This document shows, piece after piece, positions 9,057 through 17,006 of a stretch of DNA of 64,000 bases. The stretch comes from Bacteroidaceae bacterium. GTDB lineage: Bacteria; Bacteroidota; Bacteroidia; Bacteroidales; Bacteroidaceae. Both the position numbers and the translations under genes were made by a program. The stretch lies in assembly GCA_017427185.1 (NCBI GenBank), contig JAFRTJ010000033.1, positions 1 through 64,000 on the forward strand, read 5' to 3'. Within the stretch, counting starts at the first letter, position 1, and every line of letters starts with the position of its first letter. The notes below the pieces were generated by a model. It was given only the letters and a program-made list of their open reading frames with translations. It did no database searches and was not told the DNA's origin.

Positions 9057-10202
9057 TCATAAAAGTGCTTCGATGGCTTTCCCCAAATTGGGGATGTCTT
9101 CTTGACGAGCTTGCAGGTCGCAGTTGCGGTCGATGAGGAAATAGGTGGGAACTCGATCCACCCGATAGAGGGTTACCATGTCGCTCTGTAGTCCTTCCTC
9201 ACAAAAGACGCAAACCCAAGGGAGCAATTCGCTACGTTGTGCCCAGAAGTGATAGTCCTCATCGAGACTGACCTGATAGATCTCGAATCCTTGGCTGTGG
9301 TATTTGTTGTAGAGTTCTCTCAATCGCATAGTACGCTCTTGATTGCCGGGCAGGGCAAATGCAGTGAAGTCCAGCAGGATAACGTTTCCACGTAGGCTGC
9401 TCAGCGTACGCTCCTTGCCATTGATGTCAGGCATCGTCATGTCGATGATTCCCAGTTCGCGGACCTTCTCGTTGTCATAGTCCAGTACAATCTCTTTGGG
9501 TTTGGCTTGGTTGCGTCGTCCCTCGGCTGCAATGTTCTTGAGGTTCTCGCTTCGAGGCTGACCGGGGTATTTCTCGTTCCAAGCATTCGCCACGGCTCTC
9601 AGCCACGTCAGGTCGCTCTTGTCTCGAATGGGGTCGAAGAGAAGGAGACCGTTGAGCATCTGGAAACAGGCAAAGTAACTGCTTGTGGCGTCGTAGTGAT
9701 TCTGGATAAAATTGAGTTTCACCTCCGTCTTGTAGGCATGGATGAGGCGCTCTATCATCGTGTCACGCTCTTGAAGGGTGAAGTCGCGATTCTCTGCTGT
9801 GGCGCGAACGGCACGTTCCAGTTCAGCCAGTTTCAGACAGAGCAGGCGAATGGTGTCACATGTGCCACTTCCCTCTACCTTGTAACCAAAGGACATATTC
9901 TTTAGACTGGCCTCTACGTTGACTGTTTCCGTGCTGTCGAAAGCCAGGTTGATGCTCTGGTTTCCGATGCGTAGACGATAGAACTCTGGATTTTTCTGCG
10001 TGTCACCGCTTAGATGGAATTCTCCCGTCTTGTCCAGTCGGACAGAATCCACAGTCTGTATACCATCGCCCAGAGTGATGTGCTCCAGATAGAGGGTGGT
10101 ATCAGTGGCGTCTGTGATATGACCAGTGACATGAAATCTCGCATGCTGGCAACTGGCAAAGAGCATGATTGCCAAAAACATGAATATTTTGTTGGTTTTC
10201 AT
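9057..10202 (-). CDS. TlpA-like lipoprotein without the CXXC active site
   Basis: 381 residues. It has a lipoprotein signal peptide with lipobox FASC (Cys at about 18), an N-terminal DUF4369-like beta domain (HVTGHITDATDTTLYLEHI, about 22-115), a helical middle, and a C-terminal thioredoxin fold of the AhpC/TSA-TlpA type (DINGKERTLSSLRGNVILLDF onward). Related Bacteroidota proteins act as periplasmic thiol-disulfide oxidoreductases. Here the place of the usual DFWASWCGPC reads DFTAFALPGNQER, so both redox cysteines are missing, while the cis-Pro segment DRVPTYFLID is kept. Classical oxidoreductase activity is therefore unlikely; a binding or structural role is an inference. Confidence 0.85.
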   Translation of the reverse strand: MKTNKIFMFLAIMLFASCQHARFHVTGHITDATDTTLYLEHITLGDGIQTVDSVRLDKTGEFHLSGDTQKNPEFYRLRIGNQSINLAFDSTETVNVEASLKNMSFGYKVEGSGTCDTIRLLCLKLAELERAVRATAENRDFTLQERDTMIERLIHAYKTEVKLNFIQNHYDATSSYFACFQMLNGLLLFDPIRDKSDLTWLRAVANAWNEKYPGQPRSENLKNIAAEGRRNQAKPKEIVLDYDNEKVRELGIIDMTMPDINGKERTLSSLRGNVILLDFTAFALPGNQERTMRLRELYNKYHSQGFEIYQVSLDEDYHFWAQRSELLPWVCVFCEEGLQSDMVTLYRVDRVPTYFLIDRNCDLQARQEDIPNLGKAIEALL

Positions 10203-10226
10203 TCAGGATATGCAATTTTTGTCGTG

Positions 10227-10234
10227 CAAAGATA
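10227..10234 (-). promoter_or_regulatory. -7 box of the TlpA-like gene
   Basis: The minus strand reads TATCTTTG, a full TAnnTTTG match, about 25 nt before the start codon. Confidence 0.5.
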
Positions 10235-10340
10235 GTGCTTTTATTGTGATTTTGCACCTTGTTTAGTAAAAAAACGTAAAATAGTGTCATTCGGAACATT
10301 CTTTTTTCGCTTTAATGTGTAGGGTTTCAAGAAAATATGG

Positions 10341-10348
10341 TAATTTTG
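10341..10348 (+). promoter_or_regulatory. -7 box of pnp
   Basis: TAATTTTG fits TAnnTTTG and lies 47 nt upstream of the pnp ATG. The 161-nt AT-rich gap to the divergent gene holds both promoters and nothing else visible. Confidence 0.5.
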
Positions 10349-10395
10349 CATGATTTTTGTGCATTTATACACACTTTTTATATTTCAAAATTTAG

Positions 10396-12672
10396 ATGAA
10401 CGTAATTACAAAGACAGTCGAGTTGCCTGATGGAAGAACCATCAGCATCGAGACCGGGAAATTAGCCAAACAAGCCGATGGAGCAGTGATGCTTCGCATG
10501 AACAATACGATGCTTCTGGCCACTGTTTGTGCTGCTAAAGATGCCGTTCCCGGTACAGATTTCATGCCCTTGCAGGTAGAGTACAGAGAGAAGTATTTCG
10601 CAGCCGGACGTTTCCCCGGCGGTTTCACGAAGCGTGAGGGTAAGGCAAATGACGACGAGATTCTGACTTGTCGTCTGGTGGATCGCGCCCTGCGTCCCCT
10701 CTTCCCCAGCAATTATCATGCTGAAGTTTATGTCAACGTTATCCTCTTCTCTGCGGATGGTGTGGATATGCCCGATGCTCTGGCTGGGTTCGCAGCCTCA
10801 GCAGCCTTGGCTGCCAGTGATATACCTTTCGAGGGTCCCATCTCGGAAGTGCGTGTAGCACGCATTGACGGACAGTTTGTCATTAATCCCACTTTCGAGC
10901 AGCTGAAGTCTGCCGACATGGATCTGATGGTAGGTGCTACTGAAGAGAATATCATGATGGTAGAAGGAGAAATGAAGGAAGTGAGCGAACAAGACTTGTT
11001 GGCTGCTCTGAAGGCTGCCCATGAGGCTATCAAACCCATGTGCCGTCTGCAGAAAGAACTTTCTAAGGAACTGGGTAAAGACGTCAAGCGCGAGTATTGC
11101 CACGAGGTTAACGACGAGGATCTGCGCGAGGCTGTAAAGAGCGAGTGCTACCAGAAGGCTTATGACGTGACGAAGCAGGCTCTCGACAAGCAGGCTCGCG
11201 CCGAGGCTTTCGAGACTATCCGTGAGGAATTCAAGGAGAAGTATGCTGCAGAGCACACCGATTTGACTCCTGAGGAACTGGAAGAGAAGAATGCGTTGGT
11301 AGATCGCTATTACAACGATGTGGAGCGTGATGCCATGCGTAGATGCGTTCTTGACGAAGGAATCCGCTTGGATGGACGAAAGACTACTGATATCCGTCCT
11401 ATTTGGTGTGAAGTAAGTCCATTGCCTGGCCCTCATGGAAGTGCCATCTTCACTCGAGGCGAGACTCAGTCTTTGGCCACCTGTACGTTGGGTACCAAAC
11501 TCGACGAGAAACTGATAGATGACGTGCTGATTCATGAGTATCAGCGTTTCCTGCTCCACTACAACTTCCCTCCCTTCTCTACAGGTGAGGCTAAGGCTCA
11601 GCGTGGTGTGGGCCGCCGCGAGATTGGTCACGGCCATCTGGCTTGGCGTGGTTTGAAGGGTCAGATTCCAGAGGACTATCCCTACGTCATTCGTGTGGTA
11701 AGTGATATCCTCGAGAGCAACGGTTCCAGCTCGATGGCTTCTACCTGTGCAGGATGTTTGGCACTGATGGATGCTGGAGTTCCCATCAAGGCTCCTGTGA
11801 GTGGCATTGCGATGGGGTTGATCAAGAATCCTGGTGAGGAAAAGTATGCTGTCCTGAGCGACATTCTTGGCGATGAGGATCATCTGGGCGATATGGACTT
11901 CAAGACCACGGGTACCCCCAAGGGACTTACCGCGACTCAGATGGACATCAAGTGCGATGGCCTGAGTTATGAGATTTTGGAAAAGGCTCTCATGCAGGCA
12001 AAAGCTGGACGTGAACACATTTTGGGTGAGATGATGAAGACTCTCAGTGAGCCTCGTCCTGAACTGAAACCTCATGTACCTCGTATCGAGCAGATGATTA
12101 TCCCCAAGGAGTTCATTGGTGCAGTGATTGGTCCTGGTGGCAAGATCATCCAGGGGATGCAGGAAGAAACAGGTGCTACCATCGCCATCGACGAGGAAGA
12201 TGGAGTAGGAAAGATTCAGGTATCTGGTCCCAACAAGGAAGTTATCGATGCTGCCATCTCTAAGATTAAGGCTATCGTGGCTATTCCTGAGATAGGGGAA
12301 GTTTACGAGGGTACAGTCCGCAGCATCATGCCCTATGGATGCTTCGTGGAATTCATGCCTGGCAAGGATGGTCTGCTTCACATCAGCGAGATTGACTGGA
12401 AACGTCTGGAAACCGTTGAGGAGGCTGGTATCAAAGAGGGCGACAAGATTCAAGTGAAGTTGCTGGAGATAGATCCCAAGACAGGAAAATTCAAGCTTTC
12501 TCACCGTGTTCTGATTGAGAAGCCAGAGGGATATGTGGAACGTGAGCGTCGTCCACGTCCTGAGCGTGGTGAGCGTCGCAGCGGCAACGAGCATCGCGAC
12601 CGCCGTCCACGTCCCAACAAAGATGGAAATCAACATCAGAATTCTTCTCCTACTGAGAAGCCTGCTGAGTAA
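10396..12672 (+). CDS. pnp: Polynucleotide phosphorylase
   Basis: 758 residues. A phosphorolytic 3'-5' exoribonuclease that releases nucleoside diphosphates, central to mRNA turnover. Domain order: first RNase PH core (about 10-140), helical PNPase domain (about 240-320), second RNase PH core (about 320-550, with [20 protein letters not shown] and [13 protein letters not shown]), KH domain ([13 protein letters not shown], about 575-630) and S1 domain ([15 protein letters not shown], about 638-705). It ends with a basic, Arg/Pro-rich tail of about 40 residues ([13 protein letters not shown]), common in Bacteroidota and probably RNA-binding. A hairpin and T-rich run follow the stop codon. Confidence 0.97.
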   Translation: MNVITKTVELPDGRTISIETGKLAKQADGAVMLRMNNTMLLATVCAAKDAVPGTDFMPLQVEYREKYFAAGRFPGGFTKREGKANDDEILTCRLVDRALRPLFPSNYHAEVYVNVILFSADGVDMPDALAGFAASAALAASDIPFEGPISEVRVARIDGQFVINPTFEQLKSADMDLMVGATEENIMMVEGEMKEVSEQDLLAALKAAHEAIKPMCRLQKELSKELGKDVKREYCHEVNDEDLREAVKSECYQKAYDVTKQALDKQARAEAFETIREEFKEKYAAEHTDLTPEELEEKNALVDRYYNDVERDAMRRCVLDEGIRLDGRKTTDIRPIWCEVSPLPGPHGSAIFTRGETQSLATCTLGTKLDEKLIDDVLIHEYQRFLLHYNFPPFSTGEAKAQRGVGRREIGHGHLAWRGLKGQIPEDYPYVIRVVSDILESNGSSSMASTCAGCLALMDAGVPIKAPVSGIAMGLIKNPGEEKYAVLSDILGDEDHLGDMDFKTTGTPKGLTATQMDIKCDGLSYEILEKALMQAKAGREHILGEMMKTLSEPRPELKPHVPRIEQMIIPKEFIGAVIGPGGKIIQGMQEETGATIAIDEEDGVGKIQVSGPNKEVIDAAISKIKAIVAIPEIGEVYEGTVRSIMPYGCFVEFMPGKDGLLHISEIDWKRLETVEEAGIKEGDKIQVKLLEIDPKTGKFKLSHRVLIEKPEGYVERERRPRPERGERRSGNEHRDRRPRPNKDGNQHQNSSPTEKPAE

Positions 12673-12687
12673 TACATGAATTAAAGA

Positions 12688-12735
12688 GAAGGTATGAATC
12701 CGAAAAGAAGAAGGTTTTCATACCTTCTTCGTTTT
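12688..12735 (+). terminator. Terminator after pnp with two competing stems
   Basis: GAAGAAGGT (12707-12715) pairs with ACCTTCTTC (12722-12730) around a 6-nt loop, followed by GTTTTC. An alternative 11-bp stem pairs GAAGGTATGAA (12688-12698) with TTCATACCTTC (12717-12727). Confidence 0.6.
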
Positions 12736-12764
12736 CTCCATAAAAAGTGACATTTTACTCCCAG

Positions 12765-15110
12765 ATGGGAAATAACCTAAAAAAACAGATATACATCGTG
12801 AAAAAGATTTTTCTAGCGCTGACCTTGCTGGCAGCAGGTATCGGTGCGCAAGCAGTGAATAATCCAGTGAGTTATGTCAACACGTTGGTGGGTTCTCATT
12901 CTTCTCCTGCGCTCTCCACTGGCAATACCTATCCAGCCATCGCTTTGCCTTGGGGCATGAACTTCTGGACTCCGCAAACAGGCAAAATGGGTGACGGTTG
13001 GGCCTACACCTATGACGCTGACAAGATTCGTGGTTTCAAACAGACTCATCAACCCAGTCCTTGGATGAATGATTATGGCATGTTCAACATCATGCCTACA
13101 ATAGGCGAACCCGTCTTTGATCAGGACAAGCGGGCGAGTTGGTTCAATCACAAGTCCGAGACCGCTACTCCTTATTATTATAAGGTATATTTGGCTGATT
13201 ACGATATCGTCACGGAGATTGCTCCCACGAATCGTGCCGCAATATTCCGCTTCACCTTCCCTGAAAGCAAAGGTAGCTACGTGGTGGTGGATGCTTTTGA
13301 TCGAGGTTCCTATATCAAGGTCATTCCCGGCGAGAACAAGATAGTTGGCTATACAACCCGCAACAGCGGTGGAGTTCCCAAAAACTTCAGAAACTATTTT
13401 GTGGTAACTTTCGATAAACCTTTTACCTATACAGCAACGGTTGACGAAGGCAAAATCAGCGCAAGTGGTAAGGAAGTGACAAGCAAACATGCTGGTGGAA
13501 TTATTGGATTCAGCACCAAGCGTGGCGAACAGGTCAACGTGCGTGTGGCAAGTTCTTTCATTAGCATCGAGCAGGCAGAGCAGAACCTGAAGGAACTGGG
13601 CAGCAGCACTTTGGAGGAGATTGCAGAATCTGCTCGTAAGGAGTGGAACGAAGTGCTGAGCCGCTTCGAGGTGAAAGATCAAGACAATCCTGATAACCTG
13701 CGCACTTTCTACAGCTGTCTGTATCGCTCAGTTCTCTTTCCTCGCAGCCTCTATGAAGTGAATGCGAAAGGTGAAATCGTTCACTACAGTCCCTATAACG
13801 GTGAGGTGCTGCCAGGGTATCTTTTTGGAGACACAGGATTCTGGGACACCTTCCGCGCCTTGTTCCCTCTGGTCAATCTGATGTATCCCAGCATGAGCCA
13901 GAAGATGCAGGAAGGTTGGGTGAATGCGTATAAGGAGAGTGGTTTCTTGCCTGAGTGGTCATCTCCTGGCCATCGTGATTGTATGGTGGGCAACAACAGT
14001 GCGAGTGTGGTTGCAGATGCTTATTTGAAGGGTATTCGTGGATATGATATTGAGTCTCTCTGGGCAGCTGTCACTCATGATGCCAATGCAATGCTTGAGC
14101 GTAGTTCCAGTGGACGCCGTTGTTGGGAGGAGTACAACCAACTGGGTTATGTTCCTTACGATAAGATTCGTGAGAGTGCGGCCCGTACTTTGGAATATGC
14201 TTTCGACGACTGGAGCATTTACAAGTTGGGACAAGCTTTGGGCAAATCTGAGAATGAGATAGGAGTATATGCTCAGCATGCGATGAACTACAAGAATCTC
14301 TTCGATAAAGAGCATAATCTGATGCGTGGCAAATTGGCTAGCGGTGAATGGGCTCCTGACTTTAATCCTTTCAAGTGGGGTGATGCTTTTACTGAAGGAA
14401 ACAGCTGGCACTACACGTGGAGCGTCTTCCATGATCCTCAAGGGCTTATTGATTTGATGGGTGGCAAGGATGTCTTCAATCAGATGCTTGATAGTGTCTT
14501 CATCTTGCCTCCTATCTTTGACGACAGTTATTACGGTGGCACTATCCACGAGATTCGTGAGATGCAGATTATGAATATGGGAAACTATGCTCATGGCAAT
14601 CAGCCTATCCAGCACATGATATATCTCTACAACTATAGTGGTCAGCCTTGGAAGACTCAATACTGGACTCGTGAGGTGATGAACCGTATGTACAATGCTA
14701 ATGCTGATGGTTACTGTGGTGACGAGGACAATGGTCAGACAAGTGCTTGGTATGTGTTCTCTGCAATGGGTTTCTATCCCGTTTGTCCTGGTTCTGATCA
14801 GTACATTTTGGGTACTCCCTTCTTCCGTGATATGGTGCTCCATCTGGAGAATGGGAATGACGTTACCATTAGTGCGCCTGCCAATAGTGACAAGAACCGT
14901 TACGTCCAGAAGCTTCAACTTAATGGTAATGAGTATGGCAAGAATTACGTCAATCACTCTGACTTGATCAAGGGTGCGAAGATGGATTTCGTCATGTCTT
15001 CAGAACCTAACACCAATAGAGGCGTGAATGAAGAGAGTTTCCCCTATTCTTTCAGTAAGGAATACAAACTCCCTGAAAAGTCAAAGAAAACAAAGAAATC
15101 AAAGAGATAA
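12765..15110 (+). CDS. GH92 alpha-mannosidase-family enzyme with Gln at the acid position
   Basis: About 780 residues. Possible starts are GTG 12747, ATG 12765 (used here) and GTG 12798; the last gives the neatest signal peptide (KKIFLALTLLAAGIGAQA). GH92 landmarks: YVNTLVG near the N-terminus, GDTGFWDTFRALFPL, EGNSWHYTWSVFHD, and GQTSAWYVFSAMGFYP near the end. GH92 enzymes are calcium-dependent inverting exo-alpha-mannosidases. In most, the motif HGNEPSHH provides the acid Glu; here it is HGNQPIQH, with Gln at position 613. The same Glu-to-Gln change is known in GH92 enzymes that cleave mannose-1-phospho-6-mannose. The stop overlaps the start of the GH76 gene by one base (TAATG). Confidence 0.9.
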   Translation: MGNNLKKQIYIVKKIFLALTLLAAGIGAQAVNNPVSYVNTLVGSHSSPALSTGNTYPAIALPWGMNFWTPQTGKMGDGWAYTYDADKIRGFKQTHQPSPWMNDYGMFNIMPTIGEPVFDQDKRASWFNHKSETATPYYYKVYLADYDIVTEIAPTNRAAIFRFTFPESKGSYVVVDAFDRGSYIKVIPGENKIVGYTTRNSGGVPKNFRNYFVVTFDKPFTYTATVDEGKISASGKEVTSKHAGGIIGFSTKRGEQVNVRVASSFISIEQAEQNLKELGSSTLEEIAESARKEWNEVLSRFEVKDQDNPDNLRTFYSCLYRSVLFPRSLYEVNAKGEIVHYSPYNGEVLPGYLFGDTGFWDTFRALFPLVNLMYPSMSQKMQEGWVNAYKESGFLPEWSSPGHRDCMVGNNSASVVADAYLKGIRGYDIESLWAAVTHDANAMLERSSSGRRCWEEYNQLGYVPYDKIRESAARTLEYAFDDWSIYKLGQALGKSENEIGVYAQHAMNYKNLFDKEHNLMRGKLASGEWAPDFNPFKWGDAFTEGNSWHYTWSVFHDPQGLIDLMGGKDVFNQMLDSVFILPPIFDDSYYGGTIHEIREMQIMNMGNYAHGNQPIQHMIYLYNYSGQPWKTQYWTREVMNRMYNANADGYCGDEDNGQTSAWYVFSAMGFYPVCPGSDQYILGTPFFRDMVLHLENGNDVTISAPANSDKNRYVQKLQLNGNEYGKNYVNHSDLIKGAKMDFVMSSEPNTNRGVNEESFPYSFSKEYKLPEKSKKTKKSKR

Positions 15111-16495
15111 TGAAACGTCTGGTTCTTTCTTTTTTGTTGGTATCCTTTGCAGGACTCGTATCAGCCCAGATCAACTACACTTTTACTGACGAGGATGAAT
15201 GGGCTTGCTACGATGCCTTCAACAAAGCCTTCCTGGATGCCTCCAAAAGCATTTATAAGATCAACACGGAAACGCCAAGAGCGGTGGATCGTTGGAACGG
15301 TGCTGCTGCCATTTGGTGTCAGGCCATATACTACGACATGGCCCTGAATGCTTATCAGCGTGCAAAAGAAGAAGGCGATGAGGCTCGTATCAACAAGTAC
15401 AGTACGCAGGCCCGTCGTATCTATGACGGTGAGAAACGTCAGTATGTCAATTTCAATTTCCACGACTGCAACACAAATACAGGTTGGTTTGTTTATGACG
15501 ACATCATGTGGTGGACTTGTGCTTTGGCTCGAGCCTACGAGCTCTTTGGCTCACAGACATATCTTTCTTATTCGGAAAGCAGTTTCTGTCGTGTCTTCTA
15601 TGGGTCGCAGAAAGTAGGAGATTCTGGCTCGTATGCCGATCCAGAAAAAGGCTTGGGTGGAGGTATGTTTTGGGAATGGCAGCCCATCGATAATCCCAAG
15701 CCCCACAAGGCAGGTGATTTCCGATCGGCTTGCATCAACTTCCCCACTGTGATTGCGGCTTGTCGTCTCCATCAATTGGTTCCTGAGGGGCGTACTGCTC
15801 CTACGAGTGCCTATCCTGTCCGCCAGACCAAGGAGTTCTATCTGGAAAAGGCTATCGAGATATACGAATGGGCCAACAAAACGTTGGTTAATAATGGTCG
15901 TGTGGCAGATGGAATACATGGTGGAGGCCCTGAATTCAAGGATCACCTTTACAACCAGGCAACTTATATTGGTGCTTCGTGCCTGCTGTACAAGATTACA
16001 GGGGAAGAGAAGTATCTCAACTACGCGAAAGCGGGTGCAAACTATGTTTTCCGCAGTATGTGCGCAAGCTCCATTCTCCCTTTGGAGACAGGTATTGAGC
16101 AGGGTATCTATTGCGCCATCTTTGCCCAGTATATGCACATGCTTATTTACGATTGCGGTCAGACCAATTATCTAAGCAATATCCTTCGTAATATTCAGCG
16201 TGGATGGAACAATCGCGACAAGGTGCGCAATATCTCCAATGGAAATTTCCTTCGTGCTACAGCAGAGGGTTCCACCATTGAGAGTTATCCAGCCAGTGCC
16301 TTACCAGCTCTGATGCTTCTGTTCCCTATTGATGCAGTCACTGAGGTCGGCGAGGTCCCTTTTGAGGATTCCGCTCAGCATGATGTCTTCACGCTGAGCG
16401 GACAGAAAGTGAAGGAGGATGCCACTCGCGAGGAACTCTCTCAGATGAAGCAAGGCATCTATGTTTGGGGCAATCGCAAGATAATCACAAAGTAG
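15110..16495 (+). CDS. GH76 alpha-1,6-mannanase family protein
   Basis: 461 residues with signal peptide ending LVSAQ (about 20). The (alpha/alpha)6 barrel of GH76 is recognisable from DRWNGAAAIWCQAIYYDMALN, the paired aspartates D130-D131 in VYDDIMWWTCALARAYE (catalytic in the family) and the Gly-rich GGGMFWEW. Family members are endo-alpha-1,6-mannanases that cut the backbone of fungal cell-wall mannan. The last 30 residues (HDVFTLSGQKV to GIYVWGNRKIITK) resemble a short Bacteroidota C-terminal sorting sequence. It is translationally coupled to the GH92 gene upstream, so both probably act on the same glycan outside or in the periplasm. Confidence 0.88.
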   Translation: MKRLVLSFLLVSFAGLVSAQINYTFTDEDEWACYDAFNKAFLDASKSIYKINTETPRAVDRWNGAAAIWCQAIYYDMALNAYQRAKEEGDEARINKYSTQARRIYDGEKRQYVNFNFHDCNTNTGWFVYDDIMWWTCALARAYELFGSQTYLSYSESSFCRVFYGSQKVGDSGSYADPEKGLGGGMFWEWQPIDNPKPHKAGDFRSACINFPTVIAACRLHQLVPEGRTAPTSAYPVRQTKEFYLEKAIEIYEWANKTLVNNGRVADGIHGGGPEFKDHLYNQATYIGASCLLYKITGEEKYLNYAKAGANYVFRSMCASSILPLETGIEQGIYCAIFAQYMHMLIYDCGQTNYLSNILRNIQRGWNNRDKVRNISNGNFLRATAEGSTIESYPASALPALMLLFPIDAVTEVGEVPFEDSAQHDVFTLSGQKVKEDATREELSQMKQGIYVWGNRKIITK

Positions 16496-16716
16496 AAACG
16501 GATACATATAGCATCCGCCTTGTCAAGATTTCAGACAAAACGTGACTCTTGAGGAAAGAAAACTCGACAGCTTCTTGCCATTGCGTTTTCTTGTATTTGG
16601 GATTTGTAGCAACATTTTGGGAATCAGGTGGTTGCAGTTGAGTACCATCATGCTTCCTGTTCTTAGGAAAGACGCAACGTGTCGAATCTCGATTTGCCAC
16701 GTGTTGAATTGGTGAA

Positions 16717-16765
16717 GTTGACGTGTTGAAATGCAGGATTCGACACGTCAACTTTCCCTTTTTAA
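16717..16765 (+). terminator. Terminator after the GH92-GH76 pair
   Basis: GTTGACGTGTTGAA (16717-16730) pairs with TTCGACACGTCAAC (16739-16752), 14 bp including one G-U, loop of 8 nt, followed by TTTCCCTTTTT. An alternative 12-bp perfect pairing exists between ACGTGTCGAATC (16677-16688) and GATTCGACACGT (16737-16748). Confidence 0.65.
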
Positions 16766-16938
16766 CGTGTTGCATCTTTAACGGCATCTTGATGTGTCAT
16801 GTATTGTAATGAATTTTTGGTTTGTTTGAAAGGAATGGCTTTCAATCCAATGTTTCATCGATGAGCTCAATTTGTTAAGAAATATTAAAATGAGTCGGTT
16901 TGTCAAGCTTGTTATGGGTTTGGGGAACATGAATTTCA

Positions 16939-16946
16939 TATCTTTG
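16939..16946 (+). promoter_or_regulatory. -7 box of the fasciclin gene
   Basis: TATCTTTG, a full TAnnTTTG match, 60 nt before the ATG at 17007. Confidence 0.5.
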
Positions 16947-17006
16947 TAATGTCTTGTGGACGAAATCGCCTCGAAGCGATAACCAGCCCCTTTGAGGCCA
17001 GAAGTT

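Larger units (their letters stand above)
16496..17006. other. Long intergenic stretch with ACGTGTTG repeats
   Basis: 511 nt without a credible gene. Five copies of a word close to AACGTGTTGA or its complement lie between 16677 and 16772 (see the terminator entry and findings). The rest is AT-rich and holds the promoter of the fasciclin gene near 16939. Confidence 0.6.

Noticed and set aside
10798..12636. A minus-strand open frame of 612 codons opposite pnp
   Set aside because: Pnp is fully conserved on the plus strand; the antisense frame has no motif.
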